Numbered from the stretch's first letter, positions 1-9,561 are shown. The stretch: DNA of 64,000 nucleotides from Alteribacter keqinensis (GCF_003710255.1 NZ_RHIB01000003.1:496001-560000); one strand, 5' to 3'. Made by a program: numbers and translations. The notes: generated by a model not told the origin, from the sequence alone.

Positions 1-76
1 TCAAAGACGTTTCAGGAGGCCTGAAAAGATGACCCCAATGCAGGTGTTAGTAAAACTGGAATTTCTATCCTGCTGA
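1..76 (+). other. Left-edge stretch before a terminator
   Basis: No complete gene is visible. The strong terminator that follows points rightward, so a plus-strand gene probably ends at or just left of the window. Two reading frames stay open from the edge, one stopping at 30-32 and one at 74-76, and I cannot tell which, if either, is the real 3' end. Confidence 0.3.
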
Positions 77-88
77 TCAATCATAGAT

Positions 89-127
89 AAACGACATGGA
101 GATTATGTTTCTCCATGTCGTTTTTTT
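89..127 (+). terminator. Rho-independent terminator
   Basis: A 13-bp stem (AACGACATGGAGA paired with its complement) with a short loop is followed by seven T on the plus strand. The T-run is strong only in the plus direction, so it ends a transcript entering from the left. Confidence 0.85.
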
Positions 128-156
128 CTTAGGATGAGGCACAAAAGAAATTAATT

Positions 157-1362
157 TCAGAAAAAATCATAAAAGAACGGCTTACGGTCCGGAATCATGC
201 CGGCTAAACGCACCACTTCTTCTTTTCGCCCGGTAATAAGGCCGGCATCGTAAAGAACGCCGGCAGGCTGGGCATTGAGCATCAGGGCAGACAGGGTATT
301 GACGGTCATTGTAAGACCACGTTTTGGCGGGTGTGCACAGCTCGCCCCCTGTTCCGGCTTATGATGATGGGTCACGTGGACCGGTTCACCGCCACCAGCA
401 GCCGGTTTGATCACATACGTGCCATTATTCCACTCACAGAAGCTGTCCTCCAGATGAATGAAAACTGGCCCGTCATCTTCGTTCGCTGTCACAAAAGGAT
501 ACGCCTCAAGAAAGCTCTTCGCGTCCACGATTCTCGCCATAAAATACGAACTGACCTTTTTCTCTACATGGGGGTCGTCCAGTAAAAACACGGTTCCATC
601 GTCCCCGGGAAGTGTGACAACCGCTTCTTTGATCATGGAATCGTGGTTGCTGATGAACGTCCACAGGCCTGTCCGAGCCTCATGATCAAGCCAGACGATC
701 TGGTGAACGGTGAGAACTTCATCTTTTACCTGATAGTAAAGATAACCCCGTGCTTCTTTATCCTCGTTAAAATAAACGGCGAGCTCACCGTCCCGGCGTT
801 TAAAAACCGAGCGCTCCCACCAGGTGCTGTTACGTTTTAAAGGACCGTTGAATTTCTGTGCCCACTGATCATAAACAGGCCCGACAATCGTGTCATTCTT
901 TTCCACACGGCGTACGCTTCCCTTTGTCGCCCGACGAACAGGGAGCTTATCCCTGGGAATCGTAATTACGGTCTGGTCGGCAAAGAGCTCCCAGCCGAAT
1001 TTGCGGTAAAAAGGGATGGAGAACGGATACAAGAAGGAAACGGTCTGTCCTTTTTCCTTCATTTCGTTAAGAGCAGCCCCGAGCAATTCGCGGACGAGTC
1101 CCGACCGGCGGTGCTCGGGCCACGTGGCAACACCGGCAACACCGCCCATGGACCACGGTTTACCTCCAATGTAGACATTCAAAGGAAGGACTGTGGCTTT
1201 TGACTGAATGTCACCTTCTTCTTCAATGACCCACGTTTCCGCAGGATTCATTGCTTTTTTTCTTTCTGTTCTCTCGTCTTCTGTTAATTCATACTGAAAC
1301 GCGAATTCTGACATTCGGATGGCTGTGTCTAGCTCGTCTTCTTTTAATTTTCGAATGTTCAC
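157..1362 (-). CDS. Eis-like GNAT N-acetyltransferase
   Basis: A 401-residue protein of the Eis-like GNAT type. The N-terminal half has an acetyl-CoA loop (EHRRSGLVRELL, about residues 83-94). The C-terminal quarter resembles the SCP2-like domain that closes this family; full length is normal for Eis-type enzymes of about 390-410 residues. The start is GTG, placed immediately after the photolyase stop codon, with its ribosome binding site (GGAGAGGG) inside the photolyase 3' end, so the two are translationally coupled. The acceptor amine cannot be told from sequence; relatives acetylate lysines or aminoglycosides. Confidence 0.8.
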   Translation of the reverse strand: MNIRKLKEDELDTAIRMSEFAFQYELTEDERTERKKAMNPAETWVIEEEGDIQSKATVLPLNVYIGGKPWSMGGVAGVATWPEHRRSGLVRELLGAALNEMKEKGQTVSFLYPFSIPFYRKFGWELFADQTVITIPRDKLPVRRATKGSVRRVEKNDTIVGPVYDQWAQKFNGPLKRNSTWWERSVFKRRDGELAVYFNEDKEARGYLYYQVKDEVLTVHQIVWLDHEARTGLWTFISNHDSMIKEAVVTLPGDDGTVFLLDDPHVEKKVSSYFMARIVDAKSFLEAYPFVTANEDDGPVFIHLEDSFCEWNNGTYVIKPAAGGGEPVHVTHHHKPEQGASCAHPPKRGLTMTVNTLSALMLNAQPAGVLYDAGLITGRKEEVVRLAGMIPDRKPFFYDFF

Positions 1363-2793
1363 TTAACCCTCTCCCTTAAACATCTCAATCGCTTTTTTTC
1401 GTTGCACACTGTGATCAACGGACGGCTCAGGATAGTCTTTTCCGATCAGGCAGCCTGCTTCTTTCTGCACGTCCTCTGGCATTTTCCAAGGCTCGTGAAT
1501 GAATTTCTTTGGCACGTTCTCTAATTCCTGCACGTACTTGCGGATAAAGTCGCCATCAGTATCAAACCGTTTGCCCTGGGTTGTCGGGTTAAACACCCTG
1601 AAGTAAGGAACGGCGTCGGTTCCAACAGAGGCAGCCCACTGCCAGCCTCCGATATTGGATGACGCATCATAGTCGATGAGCTTCTTCTGAAAATACCGCT
1701 CACCAAGGCGCCAGTCGAGGAGATAGTCCTTCGTCAAAAAGGAAGCGGTAATCATTCTGAGGCGGTTGTGCATCCAGCCGATCCGATTAAGCTGCCGCAT
1801 CCCTGCATCCACAATCGGGAATCCGGTCATGCCTCCGGACCACAACTGAAAACACTCTTCATCTTCCCCCCAGCTGAGGGCCGTATATTTCTCCGTAAGT
1901 TCTTTGTTTTTGGAGTCAGGGTGATGGGCATGAATCATATAGTAAAAGTCCCGCCACGCAAGCTCTGAGAGATATGTTTCAGCACCGGCCCCGGCTTCTT
2001 CCCGGCGGGCAGCCGCATGGTGGTAAACCTCCCTCGGTGAAAGAACCCCGGTTTTTAAATAAGGGCTGAGCCGGCTCGTGGCTGCCTTAAGAGGAATGTC
2101 CCGCTCGTTCTTATAGTAATTTAGACGCTCATCTACAAAGGTTTCCAGCCTGTCGAGCGCCGCTTCACGGCCGATTGCCTGCCAGTCTCCTTTGCAGCGG
2201 GAGAGGACGTCTTCCTCAAAAAACGTTTCCCCTTTTTCATGGAGAGGTTTTAGCTCAGCCTGATAATCTGCCAGTGTTTTTGTGTCCACTTGATAGGATC
2301 TAGGCTTTTCCTCTTTGCTCCACGCTTTGTGATAGGGGGTGAATACCTTGTAATAATCACCGTCCTGCTTTGTCACCTCGTGAGGGCCGTGCAGGTGGGC
2401 GTCTTCATATGCATAGGTTTCAATCTCTTTTTTATGGAAAAAATCAATCGCTTCTTGATCCCGGACGCTGTTTTCACCGGCATCGTCTCTGTTAAAAAAG
2501 ACAGCTTCAAGGGACGAAACCCTTTTCGTTATTCGGTTTAGTGCCTCTTTAAGCTCTCCGTATACAAGGTGCAGGTGAACACCGTGGTCTTTGCACAACT
2601 TGCGAAAGTCGTTCAGTGTCTGAAAAAAGTAATCATGATGAAGGTCGATCTCTTTTGTAAAACGGGGGTCCAGGTGGAAAAAAGCAAACCACCGGGCATC
2701 ATTACGTTTCACGGTTTCAATGGCATGATACAGAGCTACCTGGTCGTCCAGGCGAAAGTCGCTTCGAAACCAGACGGCATACGTTTCAGTCAT
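1363..2793 (-). CDS. phrB: Deoxyribodipyrimidine photolyase
   Basis: A 476-residue class I photolyase/cryptochrome protein that should use light to split cyclobutane pyrimidine dimers. The N-terminal antenna domain begins with AVWFRSDFRLDD. The FAD-binding C-terminal half carries WRDFYY, RLRMITASFL and NIGGWQWAASVGTDA. An in-frame ATG exists 44 codons upstream, but the extra leader crosses the upstream hairpin. The ATG chosen here has GAGGTGATC just before it and matches the family start. It is the first gene of a two-gene operon with the acetyltransferase. Confidence 0.9.
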   Translation of the reverse strand: MTETYAVWFRSDFRLDDQVALYHAIETVKRNDARWFAFFHLDPRFTKEIDLHHDYFFQTLNDFRKLCKDHGVHLHLVYGELKEALNRITKRVSSLEAVFFNRDDAGENSVRDQEAIDFFHKKEIETYAYEDAHLHGPHEVTKQDGDYYKVFTPYHKAWSKEEKPRSYQVDTKTLADYQAELKPLHEKGETFFEEDVLSRCKGDWQAIGREAALDRLETFVDERLNYYKNERDIPLKAATSRLSPYLKTGVLSPREVYHHAAARREEAGAGAETYLSELAWRDFYYMIHAHHPDSKNKELTEKYTALSWGEDEECFQLWSGGMTGFPIVDAGMRQLNRIGWMHNRLRMITASFLTKDYLLDWRLGERYFQKKLIDYDASSNIGGWQWAASVGTDAVPYFRVFNPTTQGKRFDTDGDFIRKYVQELENVPKKFIHEPWKMPEDVQKEAGCLIGKDYPEPSVDHSVQRKKAIEMFKGEG

Positions 2794-2867
2794 GTTGATC
2801 ACCTCATTCTTATCATATCGAAAGAGGGGAGGTTTGAGAAATAAATCGATTAAAGGGGTAAAAATCA

Positions 2868-2912
2868 AGGAAACAGCCCCAAAAGGCGTAAAGACCTCCT
2901 GGAGCTGTTTCC
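2868..2912 (-). terminator. Terminator after the SDR gene
   Basis: The 9-bp arms GGAAACAGC and GCTGTTTCC enclose the loop and are followed on the minus strand by TTGATTTTT. It lies between the SDR gene stop and the photolyase start, so the two are separate transcripts. Confidence 0.7.
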
Positions 2913-2925
2913 TGAAATGACACAT

Positions 2926-3645
2926 TTAAAATGGATTGGTTGCCCATAGCGCCGCGGTTTTCACGAAGGTGCGCTGATCAAGCTTGAGCTGGCTTACCAT
3001 AAATTCCGCCAGATCCTCCGCCTGGGTGAATTTCTCCGGATCCCGTTCGCTGTTGTCCCGCCCCCGGGTAAGGTCTGTTTCCACGAGGCTTGGAGTAAGG
3101 ACGCTTACGCGGATGTTGTGAGGTCTTACTTCCTGCATGAGCCCTTCACTCATGCCGATCACGGCAAACTTTGATGCGCTGTAGGCGCTTGAGCCTTTTG
3201 TACCTTTGAGACCGGACATAGATGAAATGTTAATGATGTCGCCTCGGTTTTGGGCAATCATCCCAGGCAGCACTGCTTTTGTTACATGGACAATTCCCAT
3301 CACATTCACATCAAGGACGTTCTGCCACTGCTCGGTTGTAAGCTCCTGAAACGTTCCTCTGGCAGCGATACCGGCGTTATTAATCAGAATATCGATTCCG
3401 CCAAGCTCGTCTTCGATTTCTTTTACCGCCTTCCGGACTTCAGCTTCGTTCGCTACATCTGCGGCGGCTGTGACAACAGTGGCACCAAGCTCGGTGAGTT
3501 CGTCTTTTACTGAGCCGAAACTGTCTTCTGAGCGGGCGACGAGACCAAGGTGTGCGCCTTCCTTTGCAAGAGCAATCGCGGTGGCCCGGCCGATTCCCCG
3601 GCTGCCTCCAGTAATCAGTGCTTTCTTTCCTTGTAATGATTGCAT
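2926..3645 (-). CDS. yoxD: SDR-family oxidoreductase, YoxD-like
   Basis: A 239-residue classical short-chain dehydrogenase/reductase. It has the NADP-binding TGGSRGIGRA (residues 12-21), NNAG, the active-site serine in NISSMSG and the YSASK catalytic pair. The start MQSL and the C-terminus (VKTAALWATNP) resemble B. subtilis YoxD, annotated as a 3-oxoacyl-ACP reductase-like protein; its true substrate is unknown. It is monocistronic, with its own terminator. Confidence 0.85.
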   Translation of the reverse strand: MQSLQGKKALITGGSRGIGRATAIALAKEGAHLGLVARSEDSFGSVKDELTELGATVVTAAADVANEAEVRKAVKEIEDELGGIDILINNAGIAARGTFQELTTEQWQNVLDVNVMGIVHVTKAVLPGMIAQNRGDIINISSMSGLKGTKGSSAYSASKFAVIGMSEGLMQEVRPHNIRVSVLTPSLVETDLTRGRDNSERDPEKFTQAEDLAEFMVSQLKLDQRTFVKTAALWATNPF

Positions 3646-3743
3646 TATCTATCATCCTTTCTGTACTGCTTTACGTTTTCTTTATTCACGAAAGAGGAGC
3701 GGTTGAAACTTACGAGTTCCTGTTGTGACTTCATTACCATCAT

Positions 3744-5231
3744 TTATTTTTCCGGAACACTCTCACGTTCTCCTAAAAGGATGGTGAGCTGCTTCTTGCT
3801 TTTTCTTGAAACGAGAATATAGAGGATGTCATTTTGTTCAATGATCGTTTCCCCATATGGTGTCACGAGCTCGCCGTCACGAATGATGGCATTGATCAGT
3901 ACATCCGGAGGAAATTCGATCTCAGCCAGATTCTTCCCAATAATGGCTGTCTCTTCATTCACTACATACTCGACCATCTCAGCATTTGCCTGACCGATGG
4001 ACACGAGCTCAAGGGAGTGCAGAGGTGTGACTTTTTTCGGTCCCGTAAGACCAAGCTTATTGGCAAAAGGAGAAATGGTTGAGCCTTGGATTAAGGCTGA
4101 TGTTAAAACAACGAAAAAGACGACATTGAAAAACAGCTGTGCATTCTCAAGGCCAGCAATCATGGGAAATGTGGCCAGTACAATCGGAACAGCCCCACGA
4201 AGTCCGGCCCAGGAAATGAGGGTTTTCTCTTTCCAGGAGTACTTAAACCCGATCGTAGACAAAAGAACAGCCAGTGGTCTGGCGATTAAGATTAAGACAA
4301 ACGATAAAATTAACCCGTGAAGGATGACTTCAAATGTAAACAGCTGCGCGGGAAATACGAGTAATCCGAGAATGACGAACATGAGAAGCTGCATCATCCA
4401 GGCAAATCCTTCGTTAAAACGGAAGATCGTATGCCGGTATGTCAATTCTGAATTACCGATATAAAGGGCAGCCACATACACAGCCAGAAGTCCGCTTCCC
4501 CCAAGGCTTGCCGTTACACTGTAGGTCAAGAGAGCAAATCCCATGGCAATAATCGGATACAGCCCCCCTGAATCGAGGTTGATCCGGTTAATGACCCACG
4601 ACGCAATCCAGCCGAGTGCCAGACCGAAGATAAGGCCAAGCCCCATCTGGAGAAAAAACATCCCTATCGTATGCAAAATGTTTGTTTCTTCAATTGTAAT
4701 TAACTGAATAAGAGCGAGCGTCAGAAACATGGCCATCGGATCGTTTGTGCCCGATTCCGCTTCCAGTGTGGCTCCAAGCCGTGCTTTAATGTTTTGCCCT
4801 TTTAATGCGGCGAAAACGGCTGCTGCATCTGTAGAACCGACAATGGCACCGAACAGCAGTCCTTCAAGCCAGGTAACACCAAGAAGGAACGTTGCAACCA
4901 CAGCGACAGTAAAACTGGTCACCAGTACTCCAACAGTGGCAAGAAGGAGAGAAGGGACCGCTACGGGTTTTATTGTTGACCACTTGGTTGAGAGTCCCCC
5001 TTCAAACAAAATAACCACGAGTGCGAAGATTCCGATTACCTGTGCGTAGGAAGCATTGTCGAAATAAATAAGGCCGAGCCCGTCACTTCCGGCAACCATG
5101 CCAAGGACAATAAATAAAATAAGAGCAGGAACCCCAAAACGGGAGGAAAACTTTGTCGTTACAACCCCGATAATGAAAAAGAGGGCTAATATAAGTATGA
5201 AATAATCGGTATTGATGATGTCTTGTATCAT
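3744..5231 (-). CDS. CPA1-type K+(Na+)/H+ antiporter with TrkA-C domain
   Basis: A 495-residue membrane antiporter. Residues about 1-390 form 12-13 hydrophobic segments with the NhaP/CvrA pattern (FEGGLSTKW, GSTDAAAVFAAL, ESGTNDPMA). The last 90 residues form a cytoplasmic TrkA-C (RCK-C) ligand-binding domain (IIGKNLAEIEFPPDV). Such proteins exchange K+ or Na+ for H+ and help pH and salt balance. Assignment to K+ rests on the RCK-C domain and is inference. Confidence 0.85.
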   Translation of the reverse strand: MIQDIINTDYFILILALFFIIGVVTTKFSSRFGVPALILFIVLGMVAGSDGLGLIYFDNASYAQVIGIFALVVILFEGGLSTKWSTIKPVAVPSLLLATVGVLVTSFTVAVVATFLLGVTWLEGLLFGAIVGSTDAAAVFAALKGQNIKARLGATLEAESGTNDPMAMFLTLALIQLITIEETNILHTIGMFFLQMGLGLIFGLALGWIASWVINRINLDSGGLYPIIAMGFALLTYSVTASLGGSGLLAVYVAALYIGNSELTYRHTIFRFNEGFAWMMQLLMFVILGLLVFPAQLFTFEVILHGLILSFVLILIARPLAVLLSTIGFKYSWKEKTLISWAGLRGAVPIVLATFPMIAGLENAQLFFNVVFFVVLTSALIQGSTISPFANKLGLTGPKKVTPLHSLELVSIGQANAEMVEYVVNEETAIIGKNLAEIEFPPDVLINAIIRDGELVTPYGETIIEQNDILYILVSRKSKKQLTILLGERESVPEK

Positions 5232-5252
5232 CCTGTATTCATGACCGCCTTT

Positions 5253-5816
5253 CTACAAATTCACGTCTATTTTTAAGGGTGCCTGTTGTTCAGGATCGAT
5301 TCCCAGGTATTCATAGGTTTTCTTCTTGGAAGTGTGATTCAGTATTTTTTGAAGGAGCGAAATGGCAACTCCTTTTTGGTAAGCGTGATAGCCGAAGGTT
5401 TTCCGCAGCGTGTGGGTGCCGATCTTATTGGTAATCCCGGCTTCCCTGGCTGCCTGGTGGATAATTCTGTAGGCCTGCTGGCGGGAGAGGGGAAAGTCTC
5501 CTTTTGCAGATTTGAATAAGTAATCCCCGGGTTTAAGATCCCTGCTGGATAAATAAAGATGAAGTGCCTCGTGCACCTGCTTATTCAAATAGAAGTGGCA
5601 GTATGCTTTTTCGTTTTCTGTATAGCTGAAAAACTCGTTAATACTGCCGGAAGAATCGGATATATCAGATAATTTAATGGAGAGAATCTCTGAAATGCGC
5701 AGCCCGGTATTAATGCCGAGAGTAAACAGGGCATAATCCCTCGGAGACTGCTTTTTTAATATTTCCTTAATCTCATTGATTTTACTGATGTCTTTAATTG
5801 GTTCAACATATTCCAT
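5253..5816 (-). CDS. yoeC: Small tyrosine recombinase, YoeC-like
   Basis: A 187-residue protein that is essentially only the catalytic domain of a lambda-type integrase. It has the catalytic Arg (NTGLRISEI), the HxLR box (GTHTLRKTFG), the second His (ILNHTSKK) and the nucleophile Tyr (TYEYLGI). The arm/core-binding N-terminus of XerC/XerD is missing, as in B. subtilis YoeC (about 181 residues). An upstream ATG would add 42 residues, but the chosen ATG follows TTGGAGGTC. No attachment site or prophage genes are nearby. Confidence 0.8.
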   Translation of the reverse strand: MEYVEPIKDISKINEIKEILKKQSPRDYALFTLGINTGLRISEILSIKLSDISDSSGSINEFFSYTENEKAYCHFYLNKQVHEALHLYLSSRDLKPGDYLFKSAKGDFPLSRQQAYRIIHQAAREAGITNKIGTHTLRKTFGYHAYQKGVAISLLQKILNHTSKKKTYEYLGIDPEQQAPLKIDVNL

Positions 5817-6010
5817 AATATTGACCTCCAAGTTACTTAACATAATGATAGCATAGCAATATGTAACATGAAAACGATTAGCCTTGTTATATATAAAGGA
5901 GAAAAATATGTAAAAGCCAAACTGGTTTTTTGTCATTTCCAATAAACAAACGCTTAAAAAGAGGTACCGGCTGTTGAAAAAGATATTTTCTCATTGATGG
6001 AGATTGTTGA

Positions 6011-6127
6011 TGCCGCCTGCATGTCCTTCGCTTTCCGCGGTGGTGCCGGCAAGACTCCTCGAGCAATGCTCTGCGGGGTCTTTCCTGGCCTCTGCTACCG
6101 CAGGAGTCTTCGGACATTCCGGCTGCA
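6011..6127. mobile_element. MITE-like palindromic repeat, family 2
   Basis: About 117 bp with imperfect terminal inverted repeats (TGCCGCCTGCATGTCC at the left; complement of GGACATTCCGGCTGCA at the right). The interior holds CGCTTTCCGCGG and several copies of GACTCCT/CAGGAGTC. It lies in the 479-bp gap between the recombinase and adenine deaminase; the rest of that gap shows nothing else. A 43-bp ends-only derivative sits at 18943-18985. Open frames across it are artefacts. Confidence 0.6.
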
Positions 6128-6239
6128 TTCCTTTATCTGCGACCCAAGAATATTTGTGAAAATAACTTCCTATTATCTACATAACTTCTTTCATGAATCG
6201 AGAAACTCAAGTTTCCAAATACGCTGGTTCTAGTCTGAA

Positions 6240-6291
6240 AAAAACCCATTAAAAGAAGCTGCCCCATACGTGCTTTGGGAACAGCTTTCGG
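6240..6291 (-). terminator. Terminator after adenine deaminase
   Basis: Arms AAGCTGCCCC and TGGGAACAGCTTT form an imperfect stem. On the minus strand it is followed, after a few bases, by a run of seven T. Confidence 0.6.
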
Positions 6292-6295
6292 GACT

Positions 6296-8029
6296 CTATT
6301 CTTTAACCGGAACACTTACATGCTTCATCTCTTTTACATCAAACAGCCCCATGTCTGTTAACTTAAGCGATGGGATTACGGGAAGAGCGAGAAACGACAA
6401 AGTCAGAAATGGATTAAAGATATTTTCACATCCGGTCTTGTGCAAAGCTTCGTGAAGCTCATCCAGCTTCTTTGCAACAGCTTTTACCGGCACCAGTCCC
6501 ATCAGCCCGCCGCATGGAAGAGGACAGGACACAGCCCGACCGCTGCTTACCACCGTTAAGCCCCCCTGATCTTTTTCAATCTTCCGGACTGCCTGAAGGA
6601 TATCTCTACCCGATGTTCCTACGGCAATGATGTTATGGGAGTCGTGGGCGATGGTAGTCGCAATGGCACCGTTTTTCAGACCGAGACCTTTCACAATCCC
6701 AAGGCCGATATTCCTTGTTTTCCCGTGACGCTCCACAACGGCAAGGATGAGCTGATCCGCTGCTGTATCAGGAGCAAACGTGCCGTCCTCTTTTACGTTT
6801 ACATGTTCCACGGCGTGTCTGGTAACAAGAGAGTTTGCCTGCACTTCAATGATGTTTGCTCTGTTACACCCGTTCATTGAAATCGCAAAGCTTTCTTCTG
6901 TAAGCGCTGGCAGGTGAACGGTCTCCTTCAATTCTTCAGGCAGGTCCACTGTATAGTCAGTGTCCCTCGTGAGCTTACCTTTTTCCGCTTTTTTAACGCC
7001 CTTTATATACACCTCGTCAGCATGAAATTCCTCAAGGCTCTCTGTGAGAACAAACGTGGCTTCAAATCCCGGAGCCACCGCTCCTTTGGTTTTGAGTCCG
7101 AAGCATACAGCGGGATTGATCGTTGCCATCTGTACCGCTGTAACCGGATGCACGCCTTCTTTTATGGCGATTCTGATATTGTGGTCAATGCTTCCTTCTG
7201 TGAGAAGGTCGTCCGGATGCTTATCATCCGTGCAGAACATGAACCGGTGGCTGTTAGCCTCATTGACTGCAGGGAGAAGGTTCTTTACGTCTTTGGCAAC
7301 CGAGCCTTCCCGGAGCATCACATAAAACCCCCTACGTACCCGTTCGATGGCCTCCTCGGCTGTGACACATTCGTGATCTGTTTCAATACCCGCAGTGCGA
7401 TAGACGTTCAGAGCATCAACACCGAGGCCTGCCCCATGTCCGTCAATGTTTTTCCCGGCGTTCTTTGCAAGAGCCAGTTTTGCCAGCATGTCTTCATCTC
7501 CTGAAGTCACAGCCGATGAGTCCATGACTTCAGCGAGGCCGAGGACTTTCGGGTGATCCATAAAGGGAGCAAGATCCGTTGCTGTGAGTTTTGCGCCTGC
7601 AGTCTCAAATGGCGTACTCGGCACAGAAGAAGGCAGCATTGTGTAAAGATCTGTGTCTGCTTTTTCCGCTTCCTCCAGCATAAAACGGATCCCCCGTTCC
7701 CCGGAGACATTGGCGATTTCATGAGGATCAGTAATCGCCGTCGTTACGCCTCTTGGAATGAGGGTATCGGAAAAGTGCCGCGGTGTCATCATGGATGATT
7801 CAATATGTACATGAGCGTCAATCAGACCCGGCACCATGATTTTCCCTTTGGCGTCATACACGTCTCGTCCTTTAAAAGAAAGGCCGGTCCCAACAATCAT
7901 TCCGTTTTGGATCGCAACATCCTGGTCTTTTATCAGAGTTTTATTAAACACGTCCACAATCGTGGCGTTTTTTATCACAAGGTCACACAGCTCCTGCTTC
8001 CGGGCTGCTTTAATCTGGTTTTCAAGCAT
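6296..8029 (-). CDS. ade: Adenine deaminase
   Basis: A 577-residue amidohydrolase, the same length as B. subtilis AdeC, converting adenine to hypoxanthine and ammonia in purine salvage. Metal-binding motifs include DAHVHIESSM (near residue 72), DGHGAGL and CTDDKHPDDL. The ending DVKEMKHVSVPV is typical for the family. It is divergent from the N-hydroxylase gene, with 160 bp between them. No purine riboswitch was recognised upstream. Confidence 0.95.
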   Translation of the reverse strand: MLENQIKAARKQELCDLVIKNATIVDVFNKTLIKDQDVAIQNGMIVGTGLSFKGRDVYDAKGKIMVPGLIDAHVHIESSMMTPRHFSDTLIPRGVTTAITDPHEIANVSGERGIRFMLEEAEKADTDLYTMLPSSVPSTPFETAGAKLTATDLAPFMDHPKVLGLAEVMDSSAVTSGDEDMLAKLALAKNAGKNIDGHGAGLGVDALNVYRTAGIETDHECVTAEEAIERVRRGFYVMLREGSVAKDVKNLLPAVNEANSHRFMFCTDDKHPDDLLTEGSIDHNIRIAIKEGVHPVTAVQMATINPAVCFGLKTKGAVAPGFEATFVLTESLEEFHADEVYIKGVKKAEKGKLTRDTDYTVDLPEELKETVHLPALTEESFAISMNGCNRANIIEVQANSLVTRHAVEHVNVKEDGTFAPDTAADQLILAVVERHGKTRNIGLGIVKGLGLKNGAIATTIAHDSHNIIAVGTSGRDILQAVRKIEKDQGGLTVVSSGRAVSCPLPCGGLMGLVPVKAVAKKLDELHEALHKTGCENIFNPFLTLSFLALPVIPSLKLTDMGLFDVKEMKHVSVPVKE

Positions 8030-8131
8030 GGGAGTCCCCTCTCTTGTTCCGCTGTAATTTTACTTAGTTTATCCGCTGCGCACAGAGGCGTCAACAAAAG
8101 CTTTAAATGGGAAAAAAGAGGGTAATGGGAA

Positions 8132-8146
8132 TGAGAATAATATTTG
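8132..8146 (+). promoter_or_regulatory. Weak Fur-box-like site
   Basis: TGAGAATAATATTTG matches one half of the TGATAATnATTATCA Fur box at 6 of 7 positions but the other half at only 3 of 7. It lies 44 bp before the N-hydroxylase start, where an iron-responsive operator would be expected. Suggestive only. Confidence 0.3.
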
Positions 8147-8189
8147 TCGAAAAACTAATAGAACCAGATGAGAGGAAGAAGGCGTTACT

Positions 8190-9509
8190 ATGGGAAATCC
8201 AGCTTCATATGACGTAATTGGGATCGGAATCGGACCGTTTAACCTGGGGATGGCAGCCCTTTTGGATCGTGTTGACGATGTGAATGCCATCTTTTTTGAC
8301 GAATCAGCTGAATTTAACTGGCACCCGGGAATGCTCATTGAAAGAGCTGATCTTCAGGTTCCGTTTATTGCAGACCTGGTCACCTTCGCAGACCCGACGA
8401 GTCCTTATTCGTTTTTAAATTACTTACACAAGCACAACCGCATACAGAAGTTTTTTTTCTTTAACCGTTTCGACATCCCCCGCTCGGAATATAATCACTA
8501 TGCCCAGTGGGTGGCAGCGCAGCTTGACTATTGTCACTTTGGGAAACGGGTCACCGATGTGATTAACCGGGGAGAAGAGGGAGATCCGTTTTATGAAGTG
8601 GTCGTTGAAGACCGGGAAGCAAAGGTCACAGAGCGGTACTATGCTAAAAATGTGGTGATGGGAACCGGGAGCATCCCTCTCGTACCTGAAGGATTTGATG
8701 CCTTTCCGGTGGAAGACGTGGTTCACACCAGCCAGTATATGTGTCATAAAGACGGGATTATGAAAGACTCCGAGGACATTCTTATCGTCGGATCGGGCCA
8801 GAGTGCAGCCGAAGTGTTCCTTGATCTTCTCCAGCGTCAGGAGAGCGGCGGCTATCATCTTCACTGGATTACGAGGTCTCCGGGCTTTTTTCAGCTTGAA
8901 TCGGGCAAAGTAGGGCAGGAAGTGTTCTCCCCGGATTATGTGAATTACTTTCACAGACTGAGTTTTGAAAAAAGAGAAGAAGAGCTCCCGAACCTCTATC
9001 ACCTCCGAAACGGCGTGGAGGAGAAGACCCTTCACGAAATTTACGATCTTCTTTACCATAAATCCATTCATCCGGGCAATGCGCCGGTGACGATCCGCTC
9101 TGCAAGTGATGTGAAAACGATTGATAAAACAGATGAGGGACGTTACGATGTGACCTGCCATCAGTGGATGGAGGAAAAGAATTTTCACGTGGAAGCAGAC
9201 AAGATCGTACTGGCTACCGGGTACAAGCCGAACATGCCGGAGTGGCTCGAAAAAATGAAAGAGGAGATCGTCTGGGAAGACGATAAACGTTTTAAAGTGC
9301 ACCGGGACTACCGCCTCGCCTTTAAAGACGAACGTCCCCACAACATGTTCACAGTCACAAACATCGAACATTCCCACGGTGCAGGAGCCACGAATCTAGG
9401 CCTCGCCGTCCACCGGAATGTGACGATCATTAATAAAATTGCCGGCCGAAGCGTTTACGAGGAATCAGAGGAAACCGTCTTCCAGCGGTTTGGGACGGAT
9501 AAAGAATAA
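8190..9509 (+). CDS. L-lysine N6 / L-ornithine N5-monooxygenase family protein
   Basis: A 439-residue flavoprotein of the IucD/SidA/PvdA family that hydroxylates the side-chain amine of lysine or ornithine, the first step of hydroxamate siderophore synthesis. FAD site GIGIGPFNLGMAAL (residues 11-24), NADPH site IVGSGQSAAEVFLDL, and ATGYKP late in the protein. RBS GAGGAAGAAGG. No siderophore synthetase, NRPS or exporter is in this window, so it is either an orphan or acts with genes elsewhere. Confidence 0.85.
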   Translation: MGNPASYDVIGIGIGPFNLGMAALLDRVDDVNAIFFDESAEFNWHPGMLIERADLQVPFIADLVTFADPTSPYSFLNYLHKHNRIQKFFFFNRFDIPRSEYNHYAQWVAAQLDYCHFGKRVTDVINRGEEGDPFYEVVVEDREAKVTERYYAKNVVMGTGSIPLVPEGFDAFPVEDVVHTSQYMCHKDGIMKDSEDILIVGSGQSAAEVFLDLLQRQESGGYHLHWITRSPGFFQLESGKVGQEVFSPDYVNYFHRLSFEKREEELPNLYHLRNGVEEKTLHEIYDLLYHKSIHPGNAPVTIRSASDVKTIDKTDEGRYDVTCHQWMEEKNFHVEADKIVLATGYKPNMPEWLEKMKEEIVWEDDKRFKVHRDYRLAFKDERPHNMFTVTNIEHSHGAGATNLGLAVHRNVTIINKIAGRSVYEESEETVFQRFGTDKE

Positions 9510-9561
9510 GAGGCTGACTTAAAAGTCCAAAAGCAGTTGGCAATAGCTCCGCTCATTGCAA

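Noticed and set aside
5867-5880. cre-like site upstream of the small recombinase
   Set aside because: TGAAAACGATTAGC misses the conserved terminal CA and there is no metabolic reason for CcpA control.
5994-6233. 79-codon open frame on the plus strand
   Set aside because: It lies within the family-2 repeat and its flank, with low-quality composition and no ribosome binding site.
6296-8189. Purine riboswitch before adenine deaminase
   Set aside because: The 160-bp divergent gap shows no three-way-junction sequence blocks or terminator hairpin on the minus strand.
8424-9377. A 317-codon open frame on the minus strand
   Set aside because: It is fully antisense to the well-supported N-hydroxylase gene, has no ribosome binding site and no recognisable domain.
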